DNA of 64,000 nucleotides, from contig NZ_JAKFHA010000015.1 of the NCBI RefSeq assembly GCF_021502675.1, forward strand, positions 140,846-204,845, read 5' to 3'. Origin of the DNA: Yinghuangia soli. GTDB lineage: Bacteria; Actinomycetota; Actinomycetes; Streptomycetales; Streptomycetaceae. The first letter of the stretch is position 1. Every line of letters starts with the position of its first letter. The position numbers and the translations under genes are program-made. This document shows, one piece after another, positions 8,539-17,534 of this stretch. The notes below the pieces were generated by a model. The model was not told where the DNA came from, did no database searches, and saw only the letters and a list, made by a program, of their open reading frames with translations.

Positions 8539-9912
8539 ATGTACCGCCGTCTCGCCGACGACCTTGCGAACCTGCCCGCGCTGCTGGACGACACCCACCG
8601 CACGGCCGTCGGGTTCCTCGCCGGCCTGGCCGACCGCCCGGTGCTGTCCGCCGCGCGGATCCCGGACCCGACCCCGCTGCCCGCCGAGGGCGCCGGGCTG
8701 GCCGGCGCGCTCGCCGACTTCACCGCGCACTGGGAGCCGACGCTGTCCGGCAGCGCCGGACCGCGCTACCTCGGCTTCGTGACCGGCGGCGTCACGCCCG
8801 CCGGGGTGGCCGGGGACTGGATCACCGCGGCCGTCGACCAGAATTCCAACTCGGCCCTCGACGGCTCGGGCCAGGATCTCGAACGCCACACCCTCGGCTG
8901 GCTGCGCGAGCTCTTCGGGCTCTCCGACGCGCACCAGGGCGCCTTCGTGAGCGGCGCGACCATGTCGAACACCGTCGGCTTGGCGGTGGCCCGCGAATGG
9001 CTCGGCGAACGCGCCGGCATCTCGGTCGCCGAGGACGGCCTGGCCGCGCTCGGCCTGGTCCGCGTGCTGTCCGGGCGGCCGCACTCCAGCATCGCCAAGG
9101 GCATGGCGATGCTCGGCATGGGCCGCAAGAGCCTGACCACCGTCGCCACGCTGCCCGGCCGCGAAGCCGTCGACGTCGCCGCCCTCGAAACCGCCCTGGC
9201 CGCCGCCGGCGGCCCGTGCATCGTGGTCGCGAACGCCGGCACCGTCAACACCGTCGACTTCGACGACCTGCGGGCCATCGCCGCACTCAAGGACCGGTAC
9301 GACTTCTGGCTGCACGTCGACGCCGCCTTCGGCGCCTTCGCCGCGCTGACCGCCGAGCACGCCCACCTCGTGGCCGGCCTCGATGCCGCCGACTCGGTCT
9401 GCGTCGACCTGCACAAGTGGCTCAACGTCCCGTACGACAGCGCCGTGCAGTTCACCCGCCGCCGCGACTTGCAGACCGACGTCTTCCGGAACGCCGCCGC
9501 CTACCTCGGACCGCTCGGCGACGAACCGGACTTCGTGCACCTGACCCCGGAGAACTCCCGGCGCCTGCGGGCCCTCGCCGCATGGTTCACGCTGCGCGCG
9601 TACGGCCGCGCCGGGCACGCCGACATCGTCGAACGCGACATCGCCGCCGCCCGCGCGCTGGGCGAGGCCGTCGCCGCGGAACCCGCGCTCCGCCTGCTCG
9701 CCCCGGTGCGCCTGAACGTGGTGTGCTTCACCCTCGCCGACGAGCCGACCGCCGAACGCCTCGCCGCACTGGTCGAACGGGCCTCCGACGAGGCCTTGTT
9801 CACCCCCACGGTGCTCGACGGAGTGCCGGCGCTGCGGGCCGCGTTCAGCAATTGGCGGACCGGCCAGGAGGACGTCGCGCGCATCATCGCCGCCCTGCGC
9901 AAAGCCCTGTAG
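8539..9912 (+). CDS. PLP-dependent group II decarboxylase / aminotransferase-like enzyme
   Basis: A 457-residue fold-type-I PLP enzyme of the glutamate/aromatic-L-amino-acid decarboxylase family. Landmarks are the early loop SGSAGPRYLGFVTGG, FVSGATMSNTVGLAVAREW, the cofactor Asp in HVDAAFGAF and the Schiff-base lysine Lys293 in DLHKWLNVPYD. The enzyme likely decarboxylates, or otherwise acts on, an amino acid; the substrate cannot be read from the sequence. It is divergent from the MocR regulator, which should control it. The ATG follows CGGAGCCCCG. A strong hairpin lies after the stop. Confidence 0.9.
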   Translation: MYRRLADDLANLPALLDDTHRTAVGFLAGLADRPVLSAARIPDPTPLPAEGAGLAGALADFTAHWEPTLSGSAGPRYLGFVTGGVTPAGVAGDWITAAVDQNSNSALDGSGQDLERHTLGWLRELFGLSDAHQGAFVSGATMSNTVGLAVAREWLGERAGISVAEDGLAALGLVRVLSGRPHSSIAKGMAMLGMGRKSLTTVATLPGREAVDVAALETALAAAGGPCIVVANAGTVNTVDFDDLRAIAALKDRYDFWLHVDAAFGAFAALTAEHAHLVAGLDAADSVCVDLHKWLNVPYDSAVQFTRRRDLQTDVFRNAAAYLGPLGDEPDFVHLTPENSRRLRALAAWFTLRAYGRAGHADIVERDIAAARALGEAVAAEPALRLLAPVRLNVVCFTLADEPTAERLAALVERASDEALFTPTVLDGVPALRAAFSNWRTGQEDVARIIAALRKAL

Positions 9913-9931
9913 GCCCCTCAGGCCCTTTGGA

Positions 9932-9973
9932 GCCGTGCCCTGGGCCCGCCCGAAGGCGGTTCGGGGGCACGGC
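9932..9973 (+). terminator. Terminator hairpin after the PLP enzyme gene
   Basis: Outer arms GCCGTGCCC (9932-9940) and GGGCACGGC (9965-9973) are perfectly complementary. An inner CCGCC-CGAA-GGCGG hairpin (9946-9959) has a stable CGAA-type tetraloop. No U-tract follows, as is common in actinomycetes. Confidence 0.65.
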
Positions 9974-9998
9974 ACTTCGCCGCACGCGATCATGGACG

Positions 9999-10069
9999 TG
10001 ATCAAGCCAGCAGACATGATCAAGCCGTAGCGGAGGAATATGGCCGGATAACAAGACCGTTTATCGGCC
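9999..10069 (+). promoter_or_regulatory. Repeats upstream of the protease-NTPase gene, possible control region
   Basis: A 10-bp direct repeat TGATCAAGCC occurs at 9999-10008 and 10017-10026. It is followed by an imperfect inverted repeat GGCCGGATAA (10042-10051) / TTATCGGCC (10061-10069). The patch is the most A/T-rich stretch of the 220-bp gap and ends about 60 bp before the GTG start, a plausible place for an operator and promoter. Confidence 0.4.
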
Positions 10070-10132
10070 GCATCCGGCAGACTGGTCTCCGGTTTTCGGG
10101 CGTCGGTTTCGTGCGTCGATCGGGGGGGTTGT

Positions 10133-13100
10133 GTGCACAACCGCGCGGGGATGGGCAGCACGCCGCCGCAACGCACCGTCGAAGTCGTCAACCCGCGCGC
10201 CGGAGTCCGCGGCTCCGGATGCCTCATCGCGCCCGGCCTGGTGCTGGCCGCGGCGCACGTCGCCTGCCCCAACCGGGACGCCGGACCCGTCGTCATCCGC
10301 GCCCTCGAGGGCGGCGCCGAGCACGAGGCCGCGGTGCTGTGGACCGACCCGTCCGTGGACGTCGCCCTGCTGCAGGGCGACCCGGTCGTCCTCGGCGCCG
10401 GCCTCGGCATCGCCCGCTGGGCCGCGCTGACCTGCGACCACGCCGGCGAGCGCCCGGTGTGCACGACGATCGGCTTCCCGCAGGCGCTGCACCTCAAGGT
10501 CCCCGGCGGCCCGCGGTCCGCCGCGCAGGCCAAGAGCCTCGACGGCCGCATCGCGCCGCGCGGCCGGGCCCGCTCCGGGATGTACGTCTTCGAACTCGAC
10601 GAACCCGACGAGGTCTCCTTCGACCTGTGGCAGGGCATGTCGGGTGCCGTGGTCTACTGCGACGACGCCATCGTGGGCGTGGCCACCAACGCCGCCGACT
10701 ACTGGCGCGGCGAAACCCTCCTCGTACTCCCGGCGTTCCGGCTGCTCGGCGCCCCCGGCTTCGCGGACGCGGTGGCGGATGCGTCCGGCATGCGCCCGCG
10801 CCTGCGCTCCGCCGACCTCGGTCCGCTGCTCGCCGACCAGCCCGACCCGCACCTGTCCGCCTCGTACTTCCTGAACCCCGCCGCGGCGGTCGTGCCCATG
10901 TCCGGGGACGCGGCCACCATGCAGGCCCTGCGCGCCTGGTGCTTCAACGGGCGGCGCACCGACGTGGCCGCGCTCACCGGCGGCGACGGTTCCGGGAAGA
11001 CCCGCATGGCGTACGAACTCCTCGGCCACCTCAGCCGCGAGGTCCGCGGTCGGGCCGCCTGGACGGGCGGCTTCCTGGCCGACACGCCCCGTCAAGAGGA
11101 GCCCGGGTACGCGCTGTTCAGCACCGTCCGGCAGCCCCTGCTGCTGGTGGTCGACGAGGCCGAGGCCCGTGTCGACCAGCTGCACGCGCTCTTCGACGTG
11201 CTCGGCACGCGCCGCTCCGGGCAGCCGGTGCGCGTGCTGCTCGTCGTCCGCGGCCGCGAGGACTGGTGGCCGCGGCTGCGCGAGGCCTGGTCGGGCAGCA
11301 CGGTCATGGGCCGCGGCGAGTCGTTCCACCTGGAGACCGCCGACGCGTACGCCGACGTAGGCGCCGAAGGCTTCTACACGCGCGCGGCCAAGGCCTTCGC
11401 GGACCGAATACGCAGGCTGCGCGACGCCGGCATCGACGACGACTCGCCGGGCCGCGCGATCCCCGAACCGGCGCGAAACCGCCGCTACTTGGTGCCGTCC
11501 GACGACGGCGCAGGGCTGCCCGTCGCCTCGCTGCACATGGCCGCGCTGGCCGACGTGCTCAGCCAGTACGACCCCGCACTCGCCGTGCACGAACGGCCCC
11601 TGGACGTGCTGCTCGCCCGCGAGGAAGACCACGTGCGGCGCATCGCCGCCGAACGGATGCCTTCCGGGCTCGTCGACTCCGGCCTGCTGCGCACCCTCCT
11701 CGCGGTGCAGCAACTCGTCGGCGCCCGCAGCTCGGACGACGCGATCGGCGCGGTCCGGGCCGGCTTCGAGGTGCACCACCGCGGCCGCTGGGACATCGCC
11801 GAACCGCAGGCCCCGGTGCTGGCCGCCTACGAGGAGATCCTCGCCGCCGCGTACCCCTCCGGGGACGGGGCGCGGTGGGGCGCGATCGGGCCGGAAGCAC
11901 TCGGCGCGGCACTGGTCGCGGAGGTCGAGGCGTCGGGCGACGGGACGTTCCTGGCCGCACTGCTGCCCAAGCCCTACCTGTCCGCGGCCCAGCGCTACCG
12001 GGCCCTGTCGGTCCTGGTGCGCACCGCGGCGACCCAGCCGGAACTGATCTCGGCGGCCGCCCGGGCCGTCGCGTCCGCCCCCGAACTGCTGCTGCCCATC
12101 GCGGAGTGGGTGCCCGAGGAGTGCTCCACCGAACGCGCCGCCACCTGGCTGCACTTGTGCCGCGACGCGGTCGTCGAGCGGGCCTCGTACGGCGCGATCG
12201 GCGCGGACACGGCCGCGTGGGCGACCAACGCCGTCGACGCGGCCCTGCTGCGGCTGGCCGCGGCGCGCGGGGGAGTCGCGGGCGGATACGGAACCGGGTA
12301 CGGGACCGGGTACGAAGGCGGATACCAGGGCGACCATGAGGCCGGCGCTGCGCCGGATGCCGCCGAGTCCCGGCCGTCCGCTCCCGACGGCGGTTTCGTC
12401 CCGCGCCCGCGCGGCAGCGTGCGCGTCGCCGCGCCGATGCGGCCGGGCGAGGGCATCCCCAGACCGGTCCCCGAACCCGAATCGCGCGACCCGCGCTCGC
12501 CCGATCCGCGGCACGACACCACCCGGACCGCGGACCTGCGGCGGCCTGATGCGCTGTCCGCGCTGTCCCGCACGGCCGACCTGCGGAGCCCGGACCTGGC
12601 CGCAGCCCAGGGGGCAGCCCGCCGGAGCGAACCGGCGGCGAGGGCGGGGGCGGGGCCGGGGGCCGGATCGGGCACCGGGTCCGGATCCAGTACGCGGTCC
12701 GGGTCGGATTCGAGCACCCGGGCCGGCCGCGGCTCCGGCCAGAGGCCCAGTGCCCGCGCAGGCCAGGGCACGTTGTCCAGCGGCTCCTCGGGAACCGGCA
12801 GTGGTGCCCGCACCGACACCGCGACCCGCGCGCCCTCGGGAACGCGGACCACCGGCAACGAGGCGCGCGGTGCAGCGTCGTCGCGCCCGTCGACCGCCGC
12901 GCGCGGCTCCGCGGGATCGCGCACCTCCGCCGCTTCCGCCGGCTCCGCGGCCCGCGCGTCCGGCCGCTCTTCCGCCCGCGACCGCTCGTCCGCAACGTCC
13001 GACCCCGGCCGCGGCGGCCCGCGCCACGGCGGCGCACCGCACCGCCACCGCGCACCCCGGGCCGCGCCCGCCCACGGCTACCGGCCCGTCTCGCGCACTT

Positions 13101-13513
13101 CCCCGCGTCCGGGCCCGGCCCGCGCACTGCTCACGCTGCTGGCACTGGGCTACCTGGCGCTGGTCGCGTACGCGGCGTGCGACACCTTCTACTTCACCGG
13201 CCCGTACTCCGACAGCAAGCCCGCGTGGGTGTTCCCGCCGATGGTCATGCTGGTCACCATCGAAGCGGCCCTCCAAGCGCGGCACTGGCCAGGCCGACCC
13301 GAATTCTCGGATCTCCCGGCCCAGTTCCTGGCCACCGCGGTGACCACGACGTCCTTGGCGATGTACGGCGTCGAGCACAACCCCGACACACCGAGACTGC
13401 TCCTGGTCGTCGCCGCAGCTGTCGTCGCGGGCCTGGGCATGTGGATCCTGACCGACACGGTCCGCCGCTGGTTCGGCCAGGTCTCCTACGTCCGGGACCC
13501 GGTCAACCCCTGA
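10133..13513 (+). CDS. Trypsin-like serine protease / P-loop NTPase / membrane-domain protein
   Basis: A 1,126-residue multidomain protein with no signal peptide. Residues 13-215 are a trypsin-like peptidase domain with a full triad: His42 in LAAAHVAC, Asp76 in DPSVDVALLQ and Ser170 in WQGMSGAVV. Residues about 255-470 are a P-loop NTPase of STAND-like appearance, with Walker A GGDGSGKT (283-290), Walker B LLLVVDEAE (336-344) and a following LLVVRGREDW strand. A helical region runs to about 700. Residues about 710-990 are low-complexity Ser/Arg/Pro/Gly with a GYGTGYGTGY repeat. The last 130 residues carry about four hydrophobic segments. Protease fused to NTPase is an architecture seen in bacterial conflict and signalling proteins; the actual role is unknown. 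GTG start with a G-rich leader. Confidence 0.82.
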   Translation: MHNRAGMGSTPPQRTVEVVNPRAGVRGSGCLIAPGLVLAAAHVACPNRDAGPVVIRALEGGAEHEAAVLWTDPSVDVALLQGDPVVLGAGLGIARWAALTCDHAGERPVCTTIGFPQALHLKVPGGPRSAAQAKSLDGRIAPRGRARSGMYVFELDEPDEVSFDLWQGMSGAVVYCDDAIVGVATNAADYWRGETLLVLPAFRLLGAPGFADAVADASGMRPRLRSADLGPLLADQPDPHLSASYFLNPAAAVVPMSGDAATMQALRAWCFNGRRTDVAALTGGDGSGKTRMAYELLGHLSREVRGRAAWTGGFLADTPRQEEPGYALFSTVRQPLLLVVDEAEARVDQLHALFDVLGTRRSGQPVRVLLVVRGREDWWPRLREAWSGSTVMGRGESFHLETADAYADVGAEGFYTRAAKAFADRIRRLRDAGIDDDSPGRAIPEPARNRRYLVPSDDGAGLPVASLHMAALADVLSQYDPALAVHERPLDVLLAREEDHVRRIAAERMPSGLVDSGLLRTLLAVQQLVGARSSDDAIGAVRAGFEVHHRGRWDIAEPQAPVLAAYEEILAAAYPSGDGARWGAIGPEALGAALVAEVEASGDGTFLAALLPKPYLSAAQRYRALSVLVRTAATQPELISAAARAVASAPELLLPIAEWVPEECSTERAATWLHLCRDAVVERASYGAIGADTAAWATNAVDAALLRLAAARGGVAGGYGTGYGTGYEGGYQGDHEAGAAPDAAESRPSAPDGGFVPRPRGSVRVAAPMRPGEGIPRPVPEPESRDPRSPDPRHDTTRTADLRRPDALSALSRTADLRSPDLAAAQGAARRSEPAARAGAGPGAGSGTGSGSSTRSGSDSSTRAGRGSGQRPSARAGQGTLSSGSSGTGSGARTDTATRAPSGTRTTGNEARGAASSRPSTAARGSAGSRTSAASAGSAARASGRSSARDRSSATSDPGRGGPRHGGAPHRHRAPRAAPAHGYRPVSRTSPRPGPARALLTLLALGYLALVAYAACDTFYFTGPYSDSKPAWVFPPMVMLVTIEAALQARHWPGRPEFSDLPAQFLATAVTTTSLAMYGVEHNPDTPRLLLVVAAAVVAGLGMWILTDTVRRWFGQVSYVRDPVNP

Positions 13514-13629
13514 CACCCCCTCAGCCGCACCCCGACAGCGAGACCCGCCTGCGCCAACGGTACGGTTCCGGCCGGGATGCGCGGGGGCGCAGCCCCACCC
13601 TCCGCCCGCCGACCGCCCCAGGACCACCC

Positions 13630-14181
13630 ATGCGCACCCGCCTCGCCTTCGCCGCCCTTGCTCTTGCCGCGCCGTTCGCGGTCACCGGATGCGGCGACGG
13701 AAGTGAGTCCGGCTCGGACGCGTCGGCCGGTGCTGCGCCTGCCGCCGCGTCCCCGAGTGCCACCGGAGCGGGGACACCCGCAAGCGCACCGGCGACCGCA
13801 CCCGCCGACACCGCCGCGAGCCCTGCCGCGGGTCTCACCCCTTCGCGTCCCCCTCTTGCGTCGATCCCCGATTCGCCCGCCGCGATCCAGCAGGCTGCCG
13901 ACCTCGCCGGTGTGCCGGCCCCCAGCCTTGCCGCAGTCGAGGCGTACTTCGCCGACTTGGACGCGATCGACCCGGGCATCCTCGGCGGGCGGCGTCCCAG
14001 CCGGGTCTCGCTGCTGTCCAACAGCCTCACGGTCTGCAAGGCGCTGGCGAATCAAAGGGACCCGCAGCAGCTTCTGACGATGGCGATCCTCAGCGTGGGC
14101 ACCAACGACGACGTCATGCTGTCGCGCGATCAGGGGGTCCGCTTGGTCGAGGCGATCCGTCGCAACCTCTGCGCGTCGTAG
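13630..14181 (+). CDS. Small lipoprotein
   Basis: A 183-residue protein beginning with a basic-hydrophobic signal and lipobox (APFAVTGC), so Cys21 is likely lipidated. Residues about 25-75 are an Ala/Pro/Ser/Thr linker. The C-terminal 110 residues are helical (AAIQQAADLAGVPAPSLAAV, LSNSLTVCKALANQRDPQQL) with two cysteines (TVCK and the near-terminal NLCAS). This resembles a family of small Streptomyces secreted proteins of the DUF732 type, which have a paired-Cys helical fold, but I am not certain. It sits 116 bp after the protease-NTPase gene. Confidence 0.78.
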   Translation: MRTRLAFAALALAAPFAVTGCGDGSESGSDASAGAAPAAASPSATGAGTPASAPATAPADTAASPAAGLTPSRPPLASIPDSPAAIQQAADLAGVPAPSLAAVEAYFADLDAIDPGILGGRRPSRVSLLSNSLTVCKALANQRDPQQLLTMAILSVGTNDDVMLSRDQGVRLVEAIRRNLCAS

Positions 14182-14292
14182 CCGTACCGCGCGATCAGTC
14201 TGACGAAAACTGGTTGTCGCCCTTCTTCCCGTTCGCGATCTCTGCCATAGTCGCGACGCTTCGGCGGAGCAAGGAGAGAGGGCGGTCGGCGC

Positions 14293-16569
14293 ATGGGTAC
14301 GGCACGGGTCGAGGAAACCGGCAGCGGCGCGGCGGCTGATGCCACCGGCGGCACTACGGTGCACCACCGCACCTGCCATCTCTGCGAGGCCATGTGCGGG
14401 CTCGAAATACAGGTGCGCGAAGGCCGCGTGCACAAGATCAAGCCGAACCGCGACGACGTCTGGAGCAAGGGGCACATATGTCCCAAGGGCACGACGCTCG
14501 GCGCGCTGCAGGAGGACCCCGACCGGCTCCGCACCCCGATGATCCGCACCGGTGACACGTGGCGGGAGGCGACCTGGGACGAGGCGTTCGCCGAGTGCGA
14601 GCGCGTCATGCGCCCCGTTCTGGAGGAGCACGGGCCCGAGGCGCTCACCGCGTTCTTCGGGAACCCGCTCGCGCACAACGTCGCGCTCGCCCGCTACGTC
14701 GGCATCCTCGTCGCGATGGCCAAGATCCACCACATCTACTCGTCCGGCACCGTCGACCAGTGGCCCAAGAACGTCTCGTCGCTCCTCATGTACGGCGGCA
14801 TGTGGACCATCCCGGTCCCCGATCTGCGCCGCACCGAGGACCTGTTCGTGGTCATGGGCGCCAACCCGCAGGCGTCCCAGGGCTCGCTGCTCGCCTGCCC
14901 GGACATCATGGGCGAGATCAAGCGCATCCGGCGCGGCGGCGGCAAGGTCGTCGTGATCGACCCGCGGCGCACCGGCACCGCGGACGCCGCCGACGAGTGG
15001 CTGCCGATCGTGCCCGGCACCGACGCCGCCCTGCTGATGGCCGTCGTCCACGTGCTCTTCGCGGACGACCTGGTCGACCTCGGCCCGTCCGCCGCCCTCA
15101 TCGCCGGCACCGACACGCTCCGCGAGCTGGCCGCCGACTGGACGCCCGAGTCGGTCGCCGGCGCCTGCCGCATCCCGGCCGCGCGCATCCGCGAGCTCGC
15201 GCACCAGATCGCCGCCGCGCGCTCGGCCGTCGTGTACGGCCGGATCGGGCTCTGCAACCAGGAGTTCGGCACCCTCGCCAGCTGGCTCGTGGACGTCGTC
15301 AACATCCTGACCGGGCACTTCGACACCCCCGGCGGCCTGATGTTCCCCAAGCCGGTGAACTGGTCGGTGGCCACCCTGACCCAGCACAGCAAGGCCGCCG
15401 ACGGCGCGCCGTTCGGACGCTGGCACTCGCGCGTACGCCAGGCCCCCGAGGTCCTCGGCCAGGTCCCCGCATCCTGCCTCGCCGAGGAGATCGACACCGA
15501 GGGCGAGGGCCGGATCCGCGCCCTGGTCACCATCGCCGGCAACCCCGCGGTCAGCGCCCCCGGCGCGGCCCGGCTGCGCGACGCGCTGCCCAAGCTCGAC
15601 GCGATGGTCAGCATCGACAACTGGATCAACGAGACCACCCGGCACGCCAACGTCATCCTGCCCGGCGCCGGCCCGCTGGAGACCCCGCACTTCGACGACC
15701 TCATGTGGAACTTCGCGGTCGGCAGCGCCGGCAAGTGGTCCGAGCCCGTCCTGCCGCCCGCCGACCCCGACCGCCCCGCCGAGTGGCAGATCGTGCTGCG
15801 GCTGGCCGGCATCCTCGCCGGGCAGAAGTGGGACGAGGTCGACGTCGCCGCCCTCGACGACATGTGGTTCGGCGCCCTCGTCGGCCTGTGCGGCCTCGAC
15901 CCCGCCGAAGTCCTGCCGCAGTACGAGAGCGGCGGCCCCGAGCGCATCATCGACCTGTCGATCCGCACCGGCCCGTGGGGCGACCGCTACGGGCGCGTCG
16001 AGGGCGGCATGACGCTGAGCGACTTCAAGGCCGCCCCCAACGGCATCGACCTGGGCCCGATGGAGCCGCGCGTCGCCGAAATCCTGCACACCGAATCGGG
16101 CTTCGTCGAACTCGCCCCCGCATACATCACCGCCGACCTGCCCCGGCTCCGCGCCCACGTCGACCGCGCCGCGGACCCGTCCGGCCTGCTCCTGGTCAGC
16201 CGCCGCCACCTGCGCTCGAAGAACTCCTGGCTGCACAACGTGCCCGCGCTGGTCGGCGGCACCAACAAGTGCACCCTGCTCGTCCACCCGGACGACGCCG
16301 CCCGCGCCGGCCTCACCGACGGCGAAGCGGCCGAAGTCGCCTCGCAGGAGGGCAGCATCCAGGTCGCCGTCCAGATCACCGACGAGATGATGCCCGGCGT
16401 CGTGTCCATGCCGCACGGCTGGGGCCACGACGAGCCCGGCACCCGCATGGCCACGGCCCGCGCCCACGCCGGCGTCAACTCGAACGTCCTGGCTCCGGGG
16501 ACGTTCGTCGACCCGGTCTCGGGCAACGCGGCGGTCAACGGCATCCCGGTGACGGTGACCCCGGTCTGA
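14293..16569 (+). CDS. Molybdopterin-dependent oxidoreductase with N-terminal [4Fe-4S] motif
   Basis: A 758-residue member of the DMSO-reductase superfamily. Cys28, Cys31, Cys35 and Cys63 (HLCEAMCGL ... GHICPKG) form the [4Fe-4S]-binding motif. SSGTVDQWPKN, VVMGANPQASQGS and VVVIDPRRTGTADAADEW are the molybdopterin-guanine-dinucleotide-binding regions, and the C-terminal molydop-binding beta-barrel covers about the last 120 residues (SRRHLRSKNSWLHNVPAL). No Tat signal is visible, so it should be cytoplasmic, like formate-dehydrogenase-H-like or assimilatory enzymes. No partner subunit is adjacent. Physiological substrate unknown. Confidence 0.93.
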   Translation: MGTARVEETGSGAAADATGGTTVHHRTCHLCEAMCGLEIQVREGRVHKIKPNRDDVWSKGHICPKGTTLGALQEDPDRLRTPMIRTGDTWREATWDEAFAECERVMRPVLEEHGPEALTAFFGNPLAHNVALARYVGILVAMAKIHHIYSSGTVDQWPKNVSSLLMYGGMWTIPVPDLRRTEDLFVVMGANPQASQGSLLACPDIMGEIKRIRRGGGKVVVIDPRRTGTADAADEWLPIVPGTDAALLMAVVHVLFADDLVDLGPSAALIAGTDTLRELAADWTPESVAGACRIPAARIRELAHQIAAARSAVVYGRIGLCNQEFGTLASWLVDVVNILTGHFDTPGGLMFPKPVNWSVATLTQHSKAADGAPFGRWHSRVRQAPEVLGQVPASCLAEEIDTEGEGRIRALVTIAGNPAVSAPGAARLRDALPKLDAMVSIDNWINETTRHANVILPGAGPLETPHFDDLMWNFAVGSAGKWSEPVLPPADPDRPAEWQIVLRLAGILAGQKWDEVDVAALDDMWFGALVGLCGLDPAEVLPQYESGGPERIIDLSIRTGPWGDRYGRVEGGMTLSDFKAAPNGIDLGPMEPRVAEILHTESGFVELAPAYITADLPRLRAHVDRAADPSGLLLVSRRHLRSKNSWLHNVPALVGGTNKCTLLVHPDDAARAGLTDGEAAEVASQEGSIQVAVQITDEMMPGVVSMPHGWGHDEPGTRMATARAHAGVNSNVLAPGTFVDPVSGNAAVNGIPVTVTPV

Positions 16570-16619
16570 CCGGCTGATTGCTTGTGCCGGGCCGCCGGGC
16601 CCGGTTGCCGATAGGCGGT

Positions 16620-16642
16620 CGCACGGGACAGCATCCCGTGCG
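16620..16642. terminator. Perfect hairpin after the molybdoenzyme gene
   Basis: CGCACGGGA (16620-16628) and TCCCGTGCG (16634-16642) are exact reverse complements around a 5-nt loop, 50 bp after the molybdoenzyme stop and 62 bp before the methyltransferase start. A terminator is the likely role. Confidence 0.55.
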
Positions 16643-16703
16643 GCTGCCGCCCCGCGAGCTATTCCATTCGCCGCGTTCCGGGCGGTCGGGGGAGACTGCT
16701 CCC

Positions 16704-17528
16704 ATGCACTCCGACCAGCCCGCCGCCACCCCTGCCAACCGCTCGCTCTGGGACGAGCGTGCCCGCGTGCACGGAAGTACTCCCGACGACCGTTTCTACG
16801 ACGTCGACTCCTTCCTGGCCGGCCGCGAGCCGCTGTTCGCGACCGAAGTGGAGCTCGCCGGGGACGTGGCCGGCCGCGACCTGCTCCACCTGCAGTGCCA
16901 CTTCGGCATGGACACCCTGAGCTGGGCCCGCCGCGGCGCCCGCGTCACCGGTGTGGACTTCTCCCCGGTCGCCGTGGCCCGTGCCCGCGACCTCGCCGAA
17001 CGTGCAGGCCTCGAAGCCGAGTTCATCGAAGCCGACACCCAGGCCCTGCCCGCCTCTCTGGCCGGCCGCTTCGACCTGGTGGTGGCCACGTACGGAGTGC
17101 TGTGCTGGATCGGCGACCTCGACGGCTGGATGCGCGGCGCGGCGATGGCCCTGCGCCCCGGCGGCATGCTCGTCCTGGTCGACCTGCACCCCGCGTACCA
17201 GACCCTGGCGAGCTTCGAACCGCTCGTCGCGGACTGGCCGTACGGCGGCGGCGAACCGCAGCGCGCCACCGAGTCGGGCAGCTATGCCGACCCGGCGCTG
17301 AAGACGGCCGACCACGACGTGGTCGAATACCCGTACTCCCTCGGCGAGATCGTCACCGCCGCGGCCGGCGCGGGTCTGCGGATCGACCGGCTGACCGAGC
17401 ATGTCTCCGCGGAGTTCGACCCGCGCGGACTGCTGCCGCAGAGCCCCGACGGCGCCTACCGCCTCCCGTACGGCGACACGCACTTGCCGCTGCTGTACTC
17501 CCTGCGGGCGGTGGCACCCACGTCGTGA
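16704..17528 (+). CDS. Class I SAM-dependent methyltransferase
   Basis: A 274-residue methyltransferase. Motif I is LLHLQCHFGMDTLSWARRGA, an HLQCHFGxDT variant characteristic of a subgroup related to ubiquinone/menaquinone and Tam-like methyltransferases. VTGVDFSPVAVARARDLA binds the SAM ribose, and FDLVVATYGVLCWI and LRPGGMLVLVDLHP are the later strands. The ATG follows GGGGGAGA. The acceptor is unknown. It converges on a second methyltransferase gene with only 6 bp between stops. Confidence 0.9.
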   Translation: MHSDQPAATPANRSLWDERARVHGSTPDDRFYDVDSFLAGREPLFATEVELAGDVAGRDLLHLQCHFGMDTLSWARRGARVTGVDFSPVAVARARDLAERAGLEAEFIEADTQALPASLAGRFDLVVATYGVLCWIGDLDGWMRGAAMALRPGGMLVLVDLHPAYQTLASFEPLVADWPYGGGEPQRATESGSYADPALKTADHDVVEYPYSLGEIVTAAAGAGLRIDRLTEHVSAEFDPRGLLPQSPDGAYRLPYGDTHLPLLYSLRAVAPTS

Positions 17529-17534
17529 GGCGGG

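Noticed and set aside
10061..13627. A very long open frame on the minus strand antisense to the protease-NTPase gene
   Set aside because: High G+C third positions of the real plus-strand gene leave the antisense frame open; the product is Gly/Arg/Val-rich with no domain motifs.
13486..16467. A 993-codon open frame antisense to the lipoprotein and molybdoenzyme genes
   Set aside because: The plus-strand molybdoenzyme has clear cofactor motifs; the antisense product has only the His/Asp/Gly-rich composition of a shadow frame.
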